64,000 bases of DNA, from NCBI GenBank assembly GCA_023444055.1, contig JAEZRV010000041.1, forward strand, positions 1 to 64,000. The letters run 5' to 3'. Under the pieces are notes generated by a model. It did no database searches. It was not told the DNA's origin and saw only the letters and a list, made by a program, of their open reading frames with translations. The position numbers and the translations under genes are program-made. This DNA is from Bacillota bacterium. Its GTDB lineage: Bacteria; Bacillota; Clostridia; Acetivibrionales; DSM-1351. Below, piece by piece: positions 25,557-34,389 of this stretch (positions are counted from its first letter, which is position 1; every line of letters starts with the position of its first letter).

Positions 25557-28094
25557 TTGAGTTTTAATAAAGAGGTAGAGCTTCTAGCACCTGCAGGCAG
25601 TTATGCTGCATTTTTGGCAGCTGTAGAAAATGGTTGCAATGCTGTATACATGGGTGGAAAGCTTTTAAATGCTAGACAGTTCGCAGGAAATTTCGATGAT
25701 GAAGAATTGCAAAAAGCTATAGATTATGCGCATACTAGAGGAGTAAAGGTTTATTTAACTTTAAATACACTTGTTTTAGATGCTGAAATGCAGGAAGCAG
25801 TTGAGTATGCAGCAAAAGTACATGAAATGGGTGTAGATGCATTTATCATTCAGGATATAGGACTTGCATCAAACTTAAAAAAGGCTATTCCTGATATAAC
25901 AATACATGCAAGCACACAAATGACCATATATAACAGCGAAGGTGTGATTGAACTTCAAAAAATGGGTTTTAGCAGAGTAGTTTTAGCAAGGGAGCTATCA
26001 CTTACAGAAATACAGAGTATTTGCCAGAATTCACAAGCGGAGATAGAAGTTTTTGTGCATGGAGCACTATGTATTTCCTATTCTGGACAATGTTTAATGA
26101 GCAGCATAATTGGTGGCAGAAGCGGAAACAGGGGCAAATGTGCTCAGCCCTGCAGACTTCCATATTCTATACAAAAAGATAATAAGAATGTAAAAAGTGG
26201 ATATCTGCTAAGTTCAAAGGATATTTGCTTTATTGAGAATTTGGTAGATCTTATTAATGCAGGAGTAAGCTCTTTAAAAATAGAAGGCAGAATGAAAAGT
26301 CCAGAATATGTAGCTTCAGTTGTGCGAATTTATAGAAAGTATTTGGACATAATAGAACAGAAAAATTTATCTGCAAATAAGGGTAAAAGTAAAGACAAAT
26401 CTATGGTTTCTAATGAAGACATGCATCAACTTATGCAAAGCTTCAACAGAGGCGGCTTTTCTAAAGGCTATTTACAAGGTAAGACGGGGCCGGATATGAT
26501 GGCTTATGAGAAACCAAAGAACTGGGGTACATATCTTGGAAATGTTTTAGATCAGGATAGGGGTACAAATTCAGTAAAAATTAAACTTGACAACTCACTA
26601 GGAAATGGTGATGGTATAGAAATATGGTCAAATAAATTGTTTGAAGATAGTCCCGGGGGAATAATTACAAAGATAGTCAAGGACGGAAAGCTTATAAAAC
26701 GCGCAAGTGCCGGTGATGTTGTGTGGGTATCTGTTATAAAGGGGAAGGTTGAAAGAGGTAGCAAGGTTTACAAGACATCAGATAAAGAAATGCTGGAACA
26801 GGCAGCTTTGTCATTTGCTAAAGGTATCAGGAAAACAGATATTACAGCTGAATTCACACTAAAAATGGGACAATTACCTGTACTATGCTTAAAAGATGAC
26901 AGTGGAAATAGTGTTTCCGTTGCGGGTGAATTATTTCCTGAAAAGGCGGTAAATAAGCCCTTATCTCGTGAGAGAATAACCGAACAATTGGGGAAAATGG
27001 GTTCTACACCATTCAATATTACACATTTTACTCTGGACATCGATAATGATGTCGTAATACCAATAAGCGAGTTGAATAATATCAGGCGCAAAGCGGCGGA
27101 GTTACTCGAAAATAAGAGGATTTTATCAAGCCGAAAGAAAATAACAATGGTAAATGATGAATTAATTAATTATATAGACTATTTTCAGGGGAATGTACCG
27201 AATTTCCCTGAAAAGAGTGATGTTATAAATGAAAAGACAAAATTAGCTGTGATGTTATACAGCGTTATTGAGAATTTAGAATTTAATAAAATAAATGCGG
27301 ACAGACTATATTTGCCATTTATAAGTCTATTAGATGAAGCTTTTAGGAATTCAGCGAGAAAATACAGAGATGATGGTAAAGAAGTATTTGCATATATACC
27401 CGCTGTTATTAAGGGTAAATATTCGGAAATAATTAAGAAAAATTTATCGGATATTTCTAAGATTGTAGACGGGTTCCTAGTAGGAGATATGGGGACTACG
27501 AAGATAATAAGAGACAAACTTGGTGAAAATGTAAAGTTAATTGGGGATTATTCTTTCAATATACTCAATAGTTCATCAGTATATTTTTTGAAAAAATCTG
27601 GATACTCAGGAGCAACGCTGTCATATGAACTGAATTTATCACAGCTAAATTCTATAAGTTTTCCCGTAGAATTTGAATCCGAAATTTGTGTATATGGGAA
27701 AATGCCGGTGATGACAAGTGAGTATTGTCCTGTAGGCGGAAGTGTGGGCATTAATCAGCCACAAAAATGCAAGAATGAATGTAAAAATGGAGTGTATCAT
27801 TTGAAGGATAGGAAAGATGCTGCGTTCTTGGTTAAATGCGATTGTGTAGATTGTAGAAGTACAATATTTAATTCAAATGCTATATTTGCACCTGATCTTC
27901 TTGGACAAGTCAGCGAAATTGAATCTGAATTTGTTAGGCTTAGCTTTGTTGATGAAAGTCCGCAGGAAATATATGATATTGTTAATTTGCATAGAAGTAT
28001 TCTTAATAATAGAAATTATGACCAAAAGGATAGAATTATTGAGAGAATTAAATCAAAGGGTTATACAAAAGGCCATTTACAAAGAGGAGTTTAG
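25557..28094 (+). CDS. U32 family peptidase/hydroxylase with DUF3656
   Basis: About 845 residues from TTG 25557, because GGAGG lies 8 nt before it; the upstream ATG 25542 overlaps that site. The U32 barrel starts VELLAPAGSYAAFLAAVENGCNAVYMGG. Fe-S cysteines are seen in FVHGALCISYSGQC and RGKCAQPCRLPY (about residues 172-205). A DUF3656-type region follows, then a second U32-like half with additional cysteines (CDCVDCRS). Relatives hydroxylate 23S rRNA C2501 (RlhA) or modify tRNA U34 (TrhP); older annotation calls them proteases. It lies downstream of zapA as in many Clostridia. Confidence 0.9.
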   Translation: MSFNKEVELLAPAGSYAAFLAAVENGCNAVYMGGKLLNARQFAGNFDDEELQKAIDYAHTRGVKVYLTLNTLVLDAEMQEAVEYAAKVHEMGVDAFIIQDIGLASNLKKAIPDITIHASTQMTIYNSEGVIELQKMGFSRVVLARELSLTEIQSICQNSQAEIEVFVHGALCISYSGQCLMSSIIGGRSGNRGKCAQPCRLPYSIQKDNKNVKSGYLLSSKDICFIENLVDLINAGVSSLKIEGRMKSPEYVASVVRIYRKYLDIIEQKNLSANKGKSKDKSMVSNEDMHQLMQSFNRGGFSKGYLQGKTGPDMMAYEKPKNWGTYLGNVLDQDRGTNSVKIKLDNSLGNGDGIEIWSNKLFEDSPGGIITKIVKDGKLIKRASAGDVVWVSVIKGKVERGSKVYKTSDKEMLEQAALSFAKGIRKTDITAEFTLKMGQLPVLCLKDDSGNSVSVAGELFPEKAVNKPLSRERITEQLGKMGSTPFNITHFTLDIDNDVVIPISELNNIRRKAAELLENKRILSSRKKITMVNDELINYIDYFQGNVPNFPEKSDVINEKTKLAVMLYSVIENLEFNKINADRLYLPFISLLDEAFRNSARKYRDDGKEVFAYIPAVIKGKYSEIIKKNLSDISKIVDGFLVGDMGTTKIIRDKLGENVKLIGDYSFNILNSSSVYFLKKSGYSGATLSYELNLSQLNSISFPVEFESEICVYGKMPVMTSEYCPVGGSVGINQPQKCKNECKNGVYHLKDRKDAAFLVKCDCVDCRSTIFNSNAIFAPDLLGQVSEIESEFVRLSFVDESPQEIYDIVNLHRSILNNRNYDQKDRIIERIKSKGYTKGHLQRGV

Positions 28095-28164
28095 TTTAAA
28101 GCTAGTGGAAGCAAAAATATCAAGATTACCTATTTATGTAATTGAGGGCGGGAGGTCAACATAA
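28018..28164 (+). other. Possible small ORF bridging the U32 gene and dut
   Basis: A 48-codon frame begins with ATG 28018 inside the end of the U32 gene and stops in TAA 28162-28164, overlapping the dut ATG by 1 nt. The product is basic and helical (MTKRIELLRELNQRVIQK). No ribosome site precedes it. It may be translationally coupled or simply unused sequence. Confidence 0.25.
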
Positions 28165-28664
28165 TGTCAGTAGAAGTTTTCGTTGAGGTTTGCAGGGATG
28201 GAGCAATACTCCCAAAATACGCAAATCCAGGGGATGCAGGTATGGATGTATATGCTGCAGAAGAAGTAACTATAATGCCAGGTGAAACGGTAGTAGTTCC
28301 AACAGGGCTAAAGCTTGCTATACCTGAGGGGTATGAAATTCAGGTTAGACCTAGAAGTGGATTATCCTTAAAAACACCACTAAGGATACCTAATTCGCCA
28401 GGGACAATTGACAGTGGATATAGAGATGAATTAGGTGTAATAGTAAATAATAGCTCAGTTATTAATGAAAATCAAAAATCAGATGAAAAATATACCCTAG
28501 ATGAAAGGGGTAATAAAAAGGGAGCATATATTATTAGGAAAGGTGATAGAATAGCACAAATAGTTTTACAAGTAGTACCTAAGATGGTTCTGACAAAGGT
28601 TGGTTCAGTAAAAAGCATTGGGACAGACAGAGGCGGGGGATTTGGGTCAACTGGAGTATTATAG
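28164..28664 (+). CDS. dut: dUTP diphosphatase
   Basis: A 166-residue trimeric dUTPase that converts dUTP to dUMP and PPi. All five motifs are visible: GDAGMDVYA, RPRSGLSLK, PGTIDSGYRDELGVIVNN, KGDRIAQIVL and RGGGFGSTG. About 20 extra residues (NQKSDEKYTLDERGNKKGAY) separate motifs 3 and 4, a common clostridial insertion. The ribosome site is GGGAGG. Confidence 0.96.
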   Translation: MSVEVFVEVCRDGAILPKYANPGDAGMDVYAAEEVTIMPGETVVVPTGLKLAIPEGYEIQVRPRSGLSLKTPLRIPNSPGTIDSGYRDELGVIVNNSSVINENQKSDEKYTLDERGNKKGAYIIRKGDRIAQIVLQVVPKMVLTKVGSVKSIGTDRGGGFGSTGVL

Positions 28665-28856
28665 TTATAATACATGATATGCTACGGAGTTACTTTTTAC
28701 AGAAAGAATGTTGGTTTTCATTATGAGACACAATAGAATATAAAAGTTTAAAATTATAGAAAGCACTTGGTTATTTAAGAAGGAAGGAGAGTTTTTCGTT
28801 GTGCATGGAAACAGCACAGTTAAAAAGTACTTAGTTTTAAGGAGGAGGCTGGTCTT

Positions 28857-30647
28857 ATTAAAATAAATGGAAATACGCAATCAATAAAGGATACAATATT
28901 AAAAGAACTTGAGAGTCTATTTGATATTAAATACGGCTCAAGAGATTTAGTTCCTGTTGAGCTAGCACAAACAATTTCAAGGATATCTTCAGATATTAAC
29001 CGAGAAATATCTGTTTTAATTAGTAGAAGAGGTACTGTGGTAGACATAAGTATAGGAGATAGTGGAACGGCATCATTGCCCCAGCTAGACAACAGACGTG
29101 GGAATACTAGGTTATCTGCTATTAGATGTATTCATACACATCCAAATGGAATTGGCTTCTTGTCGCAAGTTGATATAAAAACATTGCAAAAATTAAGGCT
29201 TGACACTATGATTGCAATTGGTGTAGTAGAAGGGCAAATAACGGAAATATATGCAGGATGCCTTAATCTTGATCAAGAAGTAGATGTATACGGACCTTTT
29301 ACTATCGGAGATACGAGACTCAACTATATATATAAAATAATTGAAGAGCTAGATGCAACTGCAAGAGATGATATATACCAAAATGAAGAATCAGCAGAAA
29401 ACGCAATTTTAGTTGGATTAGAAACTACTCAAAGCAGATTCGAAGATATATCTTTACGAGATGCTCAGAATTCGCTGGATGAACTGGAAGAACTGGCACA
29501 TACTGCAGGAGCTGTTGTTCTTAAAAAAATCATACAGCGGAAGCAAAATCAAGATTCAGCATATTATGTTGGCAAGGGGAAAATTGAAGAATTAGCTCTA
29601 ATGTGCCAAGCAACAGATGTTCAGCTTCTAATATTTGATGATGAGCTCTCAGGTGCTCAAATAAGGAATATTGAGGAAGCTACAGGTGCAAGAGTAATAG
29701 ATAGAACTACGTTGATACTTGATATTTTTGCACAGAGGGCTAAATCAAAGGAAGGAAAGCTGCAAGTTGAACTGGCGCAACTAAAGTACAAACTGCCCAG
29801 ATTAATAGGCTTGGGTTCTGAACTTTCAAGGCTTGGAGGAGGTATCGGTACTCGAGGACCAGGGGAAAAGAAGCTTGAAGTAGACAGGAGGCATATCAGA
29901 AGAAGAATTACTAGCTTGGAACGAGAGCTTAAAGAATTAGAAAAGAGACGTGTTTTTATGCGAGAAGGCAGAGTGAAAAATAACACACCTGTCATTGCGT
30001 TAGTTGGATATACTAATGCTGGTAAATCCACGTTGATGAATAAGCTCTGTGGGGCGTCAGTTTTTGTTGAAGATAAGCTTTTTGCAACTCTTGACCCATC
30101 TGCTAGAAAGCTAATGTTATCTGATGGACGAGAAGCAGTACTTATTGATACAGTTGGATTTATAAGAAAGCTCCCTCATGATCTTGTTGAGGCATTTAAA
30201 TCAACGTTGGAAGAGGCTGTTCACGCTGATATGTTATTACATGTTGTGGATGCTTCAAATGATAACGCATCAATGCAAATAAGTGTTGTTGAGAAATTAC
30301 TTGAAGACTTGGGCGCTGTGACTAAAAACACTATCCTTGTGCTAAATAAGCAGGATATTGCAACTGGTAGTGGAAGAATTAATTCAATGGGCTATACTTC
30401 AATTTGTGAAATATCAGCTGTTACTGGAAATGGTATTCCAGAATTATTAGAAAAAGTAACTGAAGGTTTCAAAGAACGGCTTAGAGAAATAAAGCTACTG
30501 GTTCCATATAATGACGGCTGGGTTATGCCTTATATTTATCAAAATGGTAAAGTATTAGAACAAGAGTATTTAGAAGACGGCATTAGTGTAAAGGCTGTAG
30601 TTAAGATAGACAAATTAAATAGACTAAATGATTTTATTCTTGTATAA
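28857..30647 (+). CDS. hflX: GTPase HflX (ribosome-associated), likely ATT start
   Basis: A 596-residue long-form HflX. The N-terminal extension (about 190 residues) contains LSAIRCIHTHPNGIG; then the HflX N-domain with GRG-type region GSELSRLGGGIGTRGPGE, coiled coil, and a GTPase core with GYTNAGKSTLM, DTVGFIRKLPH and NKQD. The only good ribosome site, GGAGGAGG (28841-28848), is 8 nt before ATT 28857, which would give (M)KINGNTQSIKDT. The stop at 28821 excludes any earlier ATG/GTG/TTG, and the first conventional start (GTG 29037) would delete about 60 conserved-looking residues. HflX rescues stalled or hibernating ribosomes. Confidence 0.9.
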   Translation: MKINGNTQSIKDTILKELESLFDIKYGSRDLVPVELAQTISRISSDINREISVLISRRGTVVDISIGDSGTASLPQLDNRRGNTRLSAIRCIHTHPNGIGFLSQVDIKTLQKLRLDTMIAIGVVEGQITEIYAGCLNLDQEVDVYGPFTIGDTRLNYIYKIIEELDATARDDIYQNEESAENAILVGLETTQSRFEDISLRDAQNSLDELEELAHTAGAVVLKKIIQRKQNQDSAYYVGKGKIEELALMCQATDVQLLIFDDELSGAQIRNIEEATGARVIDRTTLILDIFAQRAKSKEGKLQVELAQLKYKLPRLIGLGSELSRLGGGIGTRGPGEKKLEVDRRHIRRRITSLERELKELEKRRVFMREGRVKNNTPVIALVGYTNAGKSTLMNKLCGASVFVEDKLFATLDPSARKLMLSDGREAVLIDTVGFIRKLPHDLVEAFKSTLEEAVHADMLLHVVDASNDNASMQISVVEKLLEDLGAVTKNTILVLNKQDIATGSGRINSMGYTSICEISAVTGNGIPELLEKVTEGFKERLREIKLLVPYNDGWVMPYIYQNGKVLEQEYLEDGISVKAVVKIDKLNRLNDFILV

Positions 30648-30744
30648 ACTAACTAAGTAAGGTATGATTATATTATAGATCCGTTGGTAAGAATATGGTT
30701 ATTTAGCTACCTTTAAAATATTTATCATGAAAGGGGTTATGATT

Positions 30745-31158
30745 ATGCTTGTTAGAAACTGTGCAGGCGGAGTTGTTTTTTCAGGAGATAAAGTTTTTCT
30801 TCTGAAGAATGAGAAGGATGAATGGGTACTACCTAAAGGAATAATAAAAAATGGAGATTATCCTGATGAGGTGGCAATACGTAGAGTAAAAGAAGAAGCG
30901 GGAATTAATGCAACAATTATTACTTCAGCAGGCAATACCAATTATGAGTTTTTCTCTGTTACACGTCAAAGGCCGGTCTGCAATAAAATCAAATGGTATA
31001 TTATGAAATCCCTCGATGATAATTTTGAATTTAATAAAGAAGAAAACTTTAAGGACGGGGCTTATTTCTCAATTGATGAAGCCTTAGAAAAAATTACTTA
31101 TAGTCAGGATAAATCACTTATTACAGTGTCTTATGCGAACTATAAAGCTGTTCAATAA
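30745..31158 (+). CDS. Nudix hydrolase
   Basis: About 137 residues from ATG 30745 (GAAAGGGG 8 nt upstream; ATGs at 30727 and 30739 are also in frame). The Nudix box is slightly degenerate: PKGIIKNGDYPDEVAIRRVKEEAGI, with G-x5-E replaced by a GDYPDE variant. The substrate is probably a nucleoside diphosphate derivative but cannot be assigned. Confidence 0.85.
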   Translation: MLVRNCAGGVVFSGDKVFLLKNEKDEWVLPKGIIKNGDYPDEVAIRRVKEEAGINATIITSAGNTNYEFFSVTRQRPVCNKIKWYIMKSLDDNFEFNKEENFKDGAYFSIDEALEKITYSQDKSLITVSYANYKAVQ

Positions 31159-31235
31159 GAACTTAATCCTTTGTTTTGGAGTTTGAGAATAATAAAGCAA
31201 GTTAGCAAGCAATATTGCTAATGTTAAATTTTAAT

Positions 31236-31279
31236 AATACAGCACTCTCCATACTTTCAAGGGGAGTGCTGTATTATTA
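31236..31279 (+). terminator. Strong terminator after the Nudix gene
   Basis: Fifteen-bp stem (31236-31250 with 31261-31275, one mismatch) around AGCACTCTCC / GGGGAGTGCT, then ATTAT. Confidence 0.85.
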
Positions 31280-31439
31280 TATATCAAAAAGGTATACTTA
31301 CTTGTACTTGTATTTGAATTTGTGTTTACGAATTGTAAATACATTGGAAATAGCCGCACATGCTCGTTAGAGCTAAGACTGTAAAATAATATTGAATTTT
31401 TTTAAATTAACGGTTAGGACGGGAGAAGTTGGACTGAAT

Positions 31440-32090
31440 ATGTTACCAGAGTACAAAACGATACTGAATTCTGCAACGGCAGAGTTTGAAGAGAGAAAAT
31501 CTAAGTTTATTGCTAATGTTAAGCCGGTAAATAATGAAAATGATGCTGTAGAATTTATAAACAGTCTCAAAACAAAGTATTGGAATGCTACTCATAATGT
31601 ATATGCATATAGTATCAATAATGAAACCTTAATTCAACGGTATAGTGATGATGGTGAGCCTTCCGGAACAGCAGGGATGCCAGCTCTCGAAGTTATTAAG
31701 AGAATGGGAATACAAGATGTGGTTGTAGTAATAACAAGATACTTCGGAGGGACATTACTTGGAGCATCTGGTCTCATACGCGCATATAGCAAGAGTTCAG
31801 CAATGGGCTTAGAAGCAGGAGAAGTAGTAACTAGAAAGCTGTGTTTTAATTTAAATGTTGTAGTAGAATATACACTTTTTGGGAAACTGCAGAATATGCT
31901 TATGACAAATAATAATATTATTAAAGACATACAATATGGTCAGGATGTTGAATTATGTGTGCTAATTGAAGTGGGAAAAGAAGAAAAGTTAATGGATGAT
32001 ATAATTGAAAATACAAGTGGTAGAGCTATTTGTGATTTGGGTGAGAAAACTTTCATTACATTAGGAAGTGATGGAAGGTTGATTATTTAA
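31440..32090 (+). CDS. YigZ/IMPACT family protein
   Basis: About 216 residues from ATG 31440 (upstream TTG 31392 has no ribosome site). The IMPACT N-domain is EERKSKFIANVKPV, KYWNATHNVYAYSI, RYSDDGEPSGTAGMPALEVI and VVITRYFGGTLLGASGLIRAYS. The C-terminal half is a ferredoxin-like domain of the DUF1949 type. Function in bacteria is not well defined; translation-related roles are suggested. Confidence 0.92.
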   Translation: MLPEYKTILNSATAEFEERKSKFIANVKPVNNENDAVEFINSLKTKYWNATHNVYAYSINNETLIQRYSDDGEPSGTAGMPALEVIKRMGIQDVVVVITRYFGGTLLGASGLIRAYSKSSAMGLEAGEVVTRKLCFNLNVVVEYTLFGKLQNMLMTNNNIIKDIQYGQDVELCVLIEVGKEEKLMDDIIENTSGRAICDLGEKTFITLGSDGRLII

Positions 32091-32300
32091 TAAATTACTA
32101 TTATAATTTAATTTGTGTTATTATCAATTACGGTTAGGCCTTGTTTGATAAGAAAAGACGGGAATTATCGTATTATAGGCAATGATACTTTTGGACTGAC
32201 TCCGAAATGCTTTATGCAAGCAAGATTGGGGTTAGACTAGGAATCCTACAATTGAAGTTAGAAAATAATAAATATTATATAGAATGTTTAGGAGGTATTT

Positions 32301-33050
32301 ATGTCAGGTCATTCAAAGTGGGCTACTATAAAGCGTAAAAAGGGAGCTACAGATGCTCAGAGAGGTAAGGTTTTTACCAAACTGGGTAGAGAAATTGTAA
32401 TAGCAGTAAAACAAGGCGGCGGAGCCGACCCTAGCACAAATTCAAAATTAAAAGATGTTATCGCTAAGGCAAAGGCAGCAAATATGCCTAATGACAATAT
32501 CACTAGAAGTATCAAAAAAGCATCAGGCGATGGTGATAACGCAAACTATGAGGAAATAACCTATGAAGGCTATGGACCAGGTGGAGTTGCTGTTATATGT
32601 GAATGTACCACAGATAATAGAAACAGGACCGCTGGCGACTTAAGACACTATTTTGATAAATTTGGTGGAAACTTAGGACAGAATGGCTGCGTTTCTTACA
32701 TGTTCAATAAAAAGGGAGTTATAGTAATAGAAAAGACTCAAAAAATCAATGAGGATACATTGATGATGGAAGCACTTGAAGCTGGAGCAGAAGACTTCAA
32801 CGCAGAAGATGAAGTTTATGAAATAACCACTGATCCTGCTGATTTTTCAGCTGTCCGTGAGGCACTTGAAGCTAAGAACTATGAATTCTTGCAGGCAGAG
32901 GTATCAATGATACCAAACATGACTACAAAACTCACTGACCCAGAACAAATCAAGTTCATGGATAGGCTATTAGAGAACCTAGAAGATCTAGATGATGTAT
33001 CAAATGTTTACCACAGTTGGGAGCAGGAAGAAGAGGACGACGAAGAGTAA
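32301..33050 (+). CDS. yebC: YebC/TACO1-family translation or transcription factor
   Basis: A 249-residue protein beginning SGHSKWATIKRKKGATDAQRGKVFTK, with NMPNDNITRSIKKASG, YEGYGPGGVAVICECTTDNRNRT and an acidic tail. The ribosome site is AGGAGGT. YebC proteins act as DNA-binding regulators or as factors that relieve stalling at proline-rich stretches. Confidence 0.96.
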   Translation: MSGHSKWATIKRKKGATDAQRGKVFTKLGREIVIAVKQGGGADPSTNSKLKDVIAKAKAANMPNDNITRSIKKASGDGDNANYEEITYEGYGPGGVAVICECTTDNRNRTAGDLRHYFDKFGGNLGQNGCVSYMFNKKGVIVIEKTQKINEDTLMMEALEAGAEDFNAEDEVYEITTDPADFSAVREALEAKNYEFLQAEVSMIPNMTTKLTDPEQIKFMDRLLENLEDLDDVSNVYHSWEQEEEDDEE

Positions 33051-33084
33051 TAAGAAAATTGAAGTAAATTTTGCTGAAGAGCTT

Positions 33085-33144
33085 AAACACCTTGCTGTAT
33101 GTATTGTTTATTAAAAAATAATACGTATGGGAAGGTGTTTTTAT
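33085..33144 (+). terminator. Terminator after yebC
   Basis: AAACACCTT (33085-33093) pairs with AAGGTGTTT (33132-33140). Additional inner pairing (GTATGTATT / AATACGTAT) extends the stem, followed by TTTAT. Confidence 0.75.
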
Positions 33145-33618
33145 GTGGTTGTGAATAGCGAGAACTTAAGCATTTATCATTTTTTGTTGTTGCTGATTAC
33201 AAAGCAGTATGTTAAATAGTATTAGATGTAATAGAAGTAGAGTGGATTGATGAACAATGTAAGAAATACTACAAAAGAAATTGTTCTGAAGGAATTAGCA
33301 TGGTTCGGCGATCTATTAGGTGGTAGAGCGCTGTATTTACATTGAGAGAAAATGGAATACATGATATAATCGATACATTAGCTTGATTGGTAAATAATTT
33401 GTAGCGATGATTGTAATAAATATAATAATATAATAGGTCTAAATAATGAAAAATGATATATAGTTATGCCAATTATATGCAAAATAGTATGTATTAATGA
33501 AAGAGGATGTCAAGTTCTAGAAGAATAAATATTCTGATATATTTTACTATTGTATAAAATGAAAAGATGAAATGTTATGATAATAGTAGTTTACATATAT
33601 TGGGGGATGTGTAGGTGA
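33145..33618. other. Intergenic spacer before the two-gene cassette
   Basis: AT-rich. A short open stretch around 33240-33330 translates as VEWIDEQCKKYYKRNCSEGIS before a stop and looks like a coding remnant, not assignable. The rest shows no gene or clear structure. Confidence 0.35.
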
Positions 33619-34389
33619 ATGATGGAAACAAGTAGAGAATATGAATTGCTTATTTGTGGAATAACAACAGATAATATGTTTGATTATCGTGCTATAATTG
33701 ATAATTTATCTGAGAAAATCAAAAAATTAACAAGGTTGATAATAAATTATGATTGGAATAGCGGTAAGGCAAATGTGGATATTCCATTTTATTGTAGAAA
33801 TGTTTTGGAATCATCGCTGACAGCAATACTAGGTAGAGTAGATCCTTTTAGACTAATTATGGTCTATAAAGTACAATCTGATTCATCGTATGATTTGGGA
33901 AAAAAAGCACAAAGTGCAGTTGAATGGTCAGGTGATATTATAGCAAAAAGTTCACCAGATCACAATTTGTGGTTTTTTGATAAAAAGAAGGAAAGTTTCG
34001 AACGGGCATTATTGGGAAATTACATTGGTGATATTGTATGGAAACCGGCATTTAGAAATTTAGAAGACTATATTGCAGACAATAATTATAATAGTGAGTG
34101 GTTGGATGAGATTTCATCATGTAATGAGAATCAAAATTTTGAACGTTCAAAATCAATTGCATCGAGACTTTTCTCGTCCTTTTCCAAAGGGGTACACTCG
34201 GAGTGTTTAATTGATATAAATTTTATATTAGATGATGTGACTTTAAAAAATTTAATAAAAGATATGTATAAGTTGTGTGCAACACTGGCTTTAGCGAGTC
34301 ATTTTGTAGGTTTTTTAGCAACAAAAATTGAAATAGATAGAGCGATAAGTATATTTTTAGAAGTGGAGGAGATGATTGAAAATGTCTAA
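33619..34389 (+). CDS. Unknown protein, first gene of a two-gene cassette
   Basis: A 256-residue soluble protein, not recognised. Visible features are an N-terminal segment EYELLICGITTDNMFDYRAIIDNL, a conserved-looking YCRNVLESSLTAILGRVDPFRLIMVYKVQ near residues 58-86, WFFDKKKESFERALLGNYIGDI, and a helical C-terminus with ALASHFVGFLATK. The helical, DPFR-containing middle could be an N-terminal sensor or HEPN-like fold, but no Rx4-6H RNase motif is present. Its last 8 nt overlap the ATPase gene, so the two are translationally coupled. Codon use is AT-rich like the neighbours. Confidence 0.75.
   Translation: MMETSREYELLICGITTDNMFDYRAIIDNLSEKIKKLTRLIINYDWNSGKANVDIPFYCRNVLESSLTAILGRVDPFRLIMVYKVQSDSSYDLGKKAQSAVEWSGDIIAKSSPDHNLWFFDKKKESFERALLGNYIGDIVWKPAFRNLEDYIADNNYNSEWLDEISSCNENQNFERSKSIASRLFSSFSKGVHSECLIDINFILDDVTLKNLIKDMYKLCATLALASHFVGFLATKIEIDRAISIFLEVEEMIENV

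Noticed and set aside
32091..32300. Possible structured leader (T-box or riboswitch) before yebC
   Set aside because: No specifier or T-box core and no convincing terminator/antiterminator pair could be recognised.
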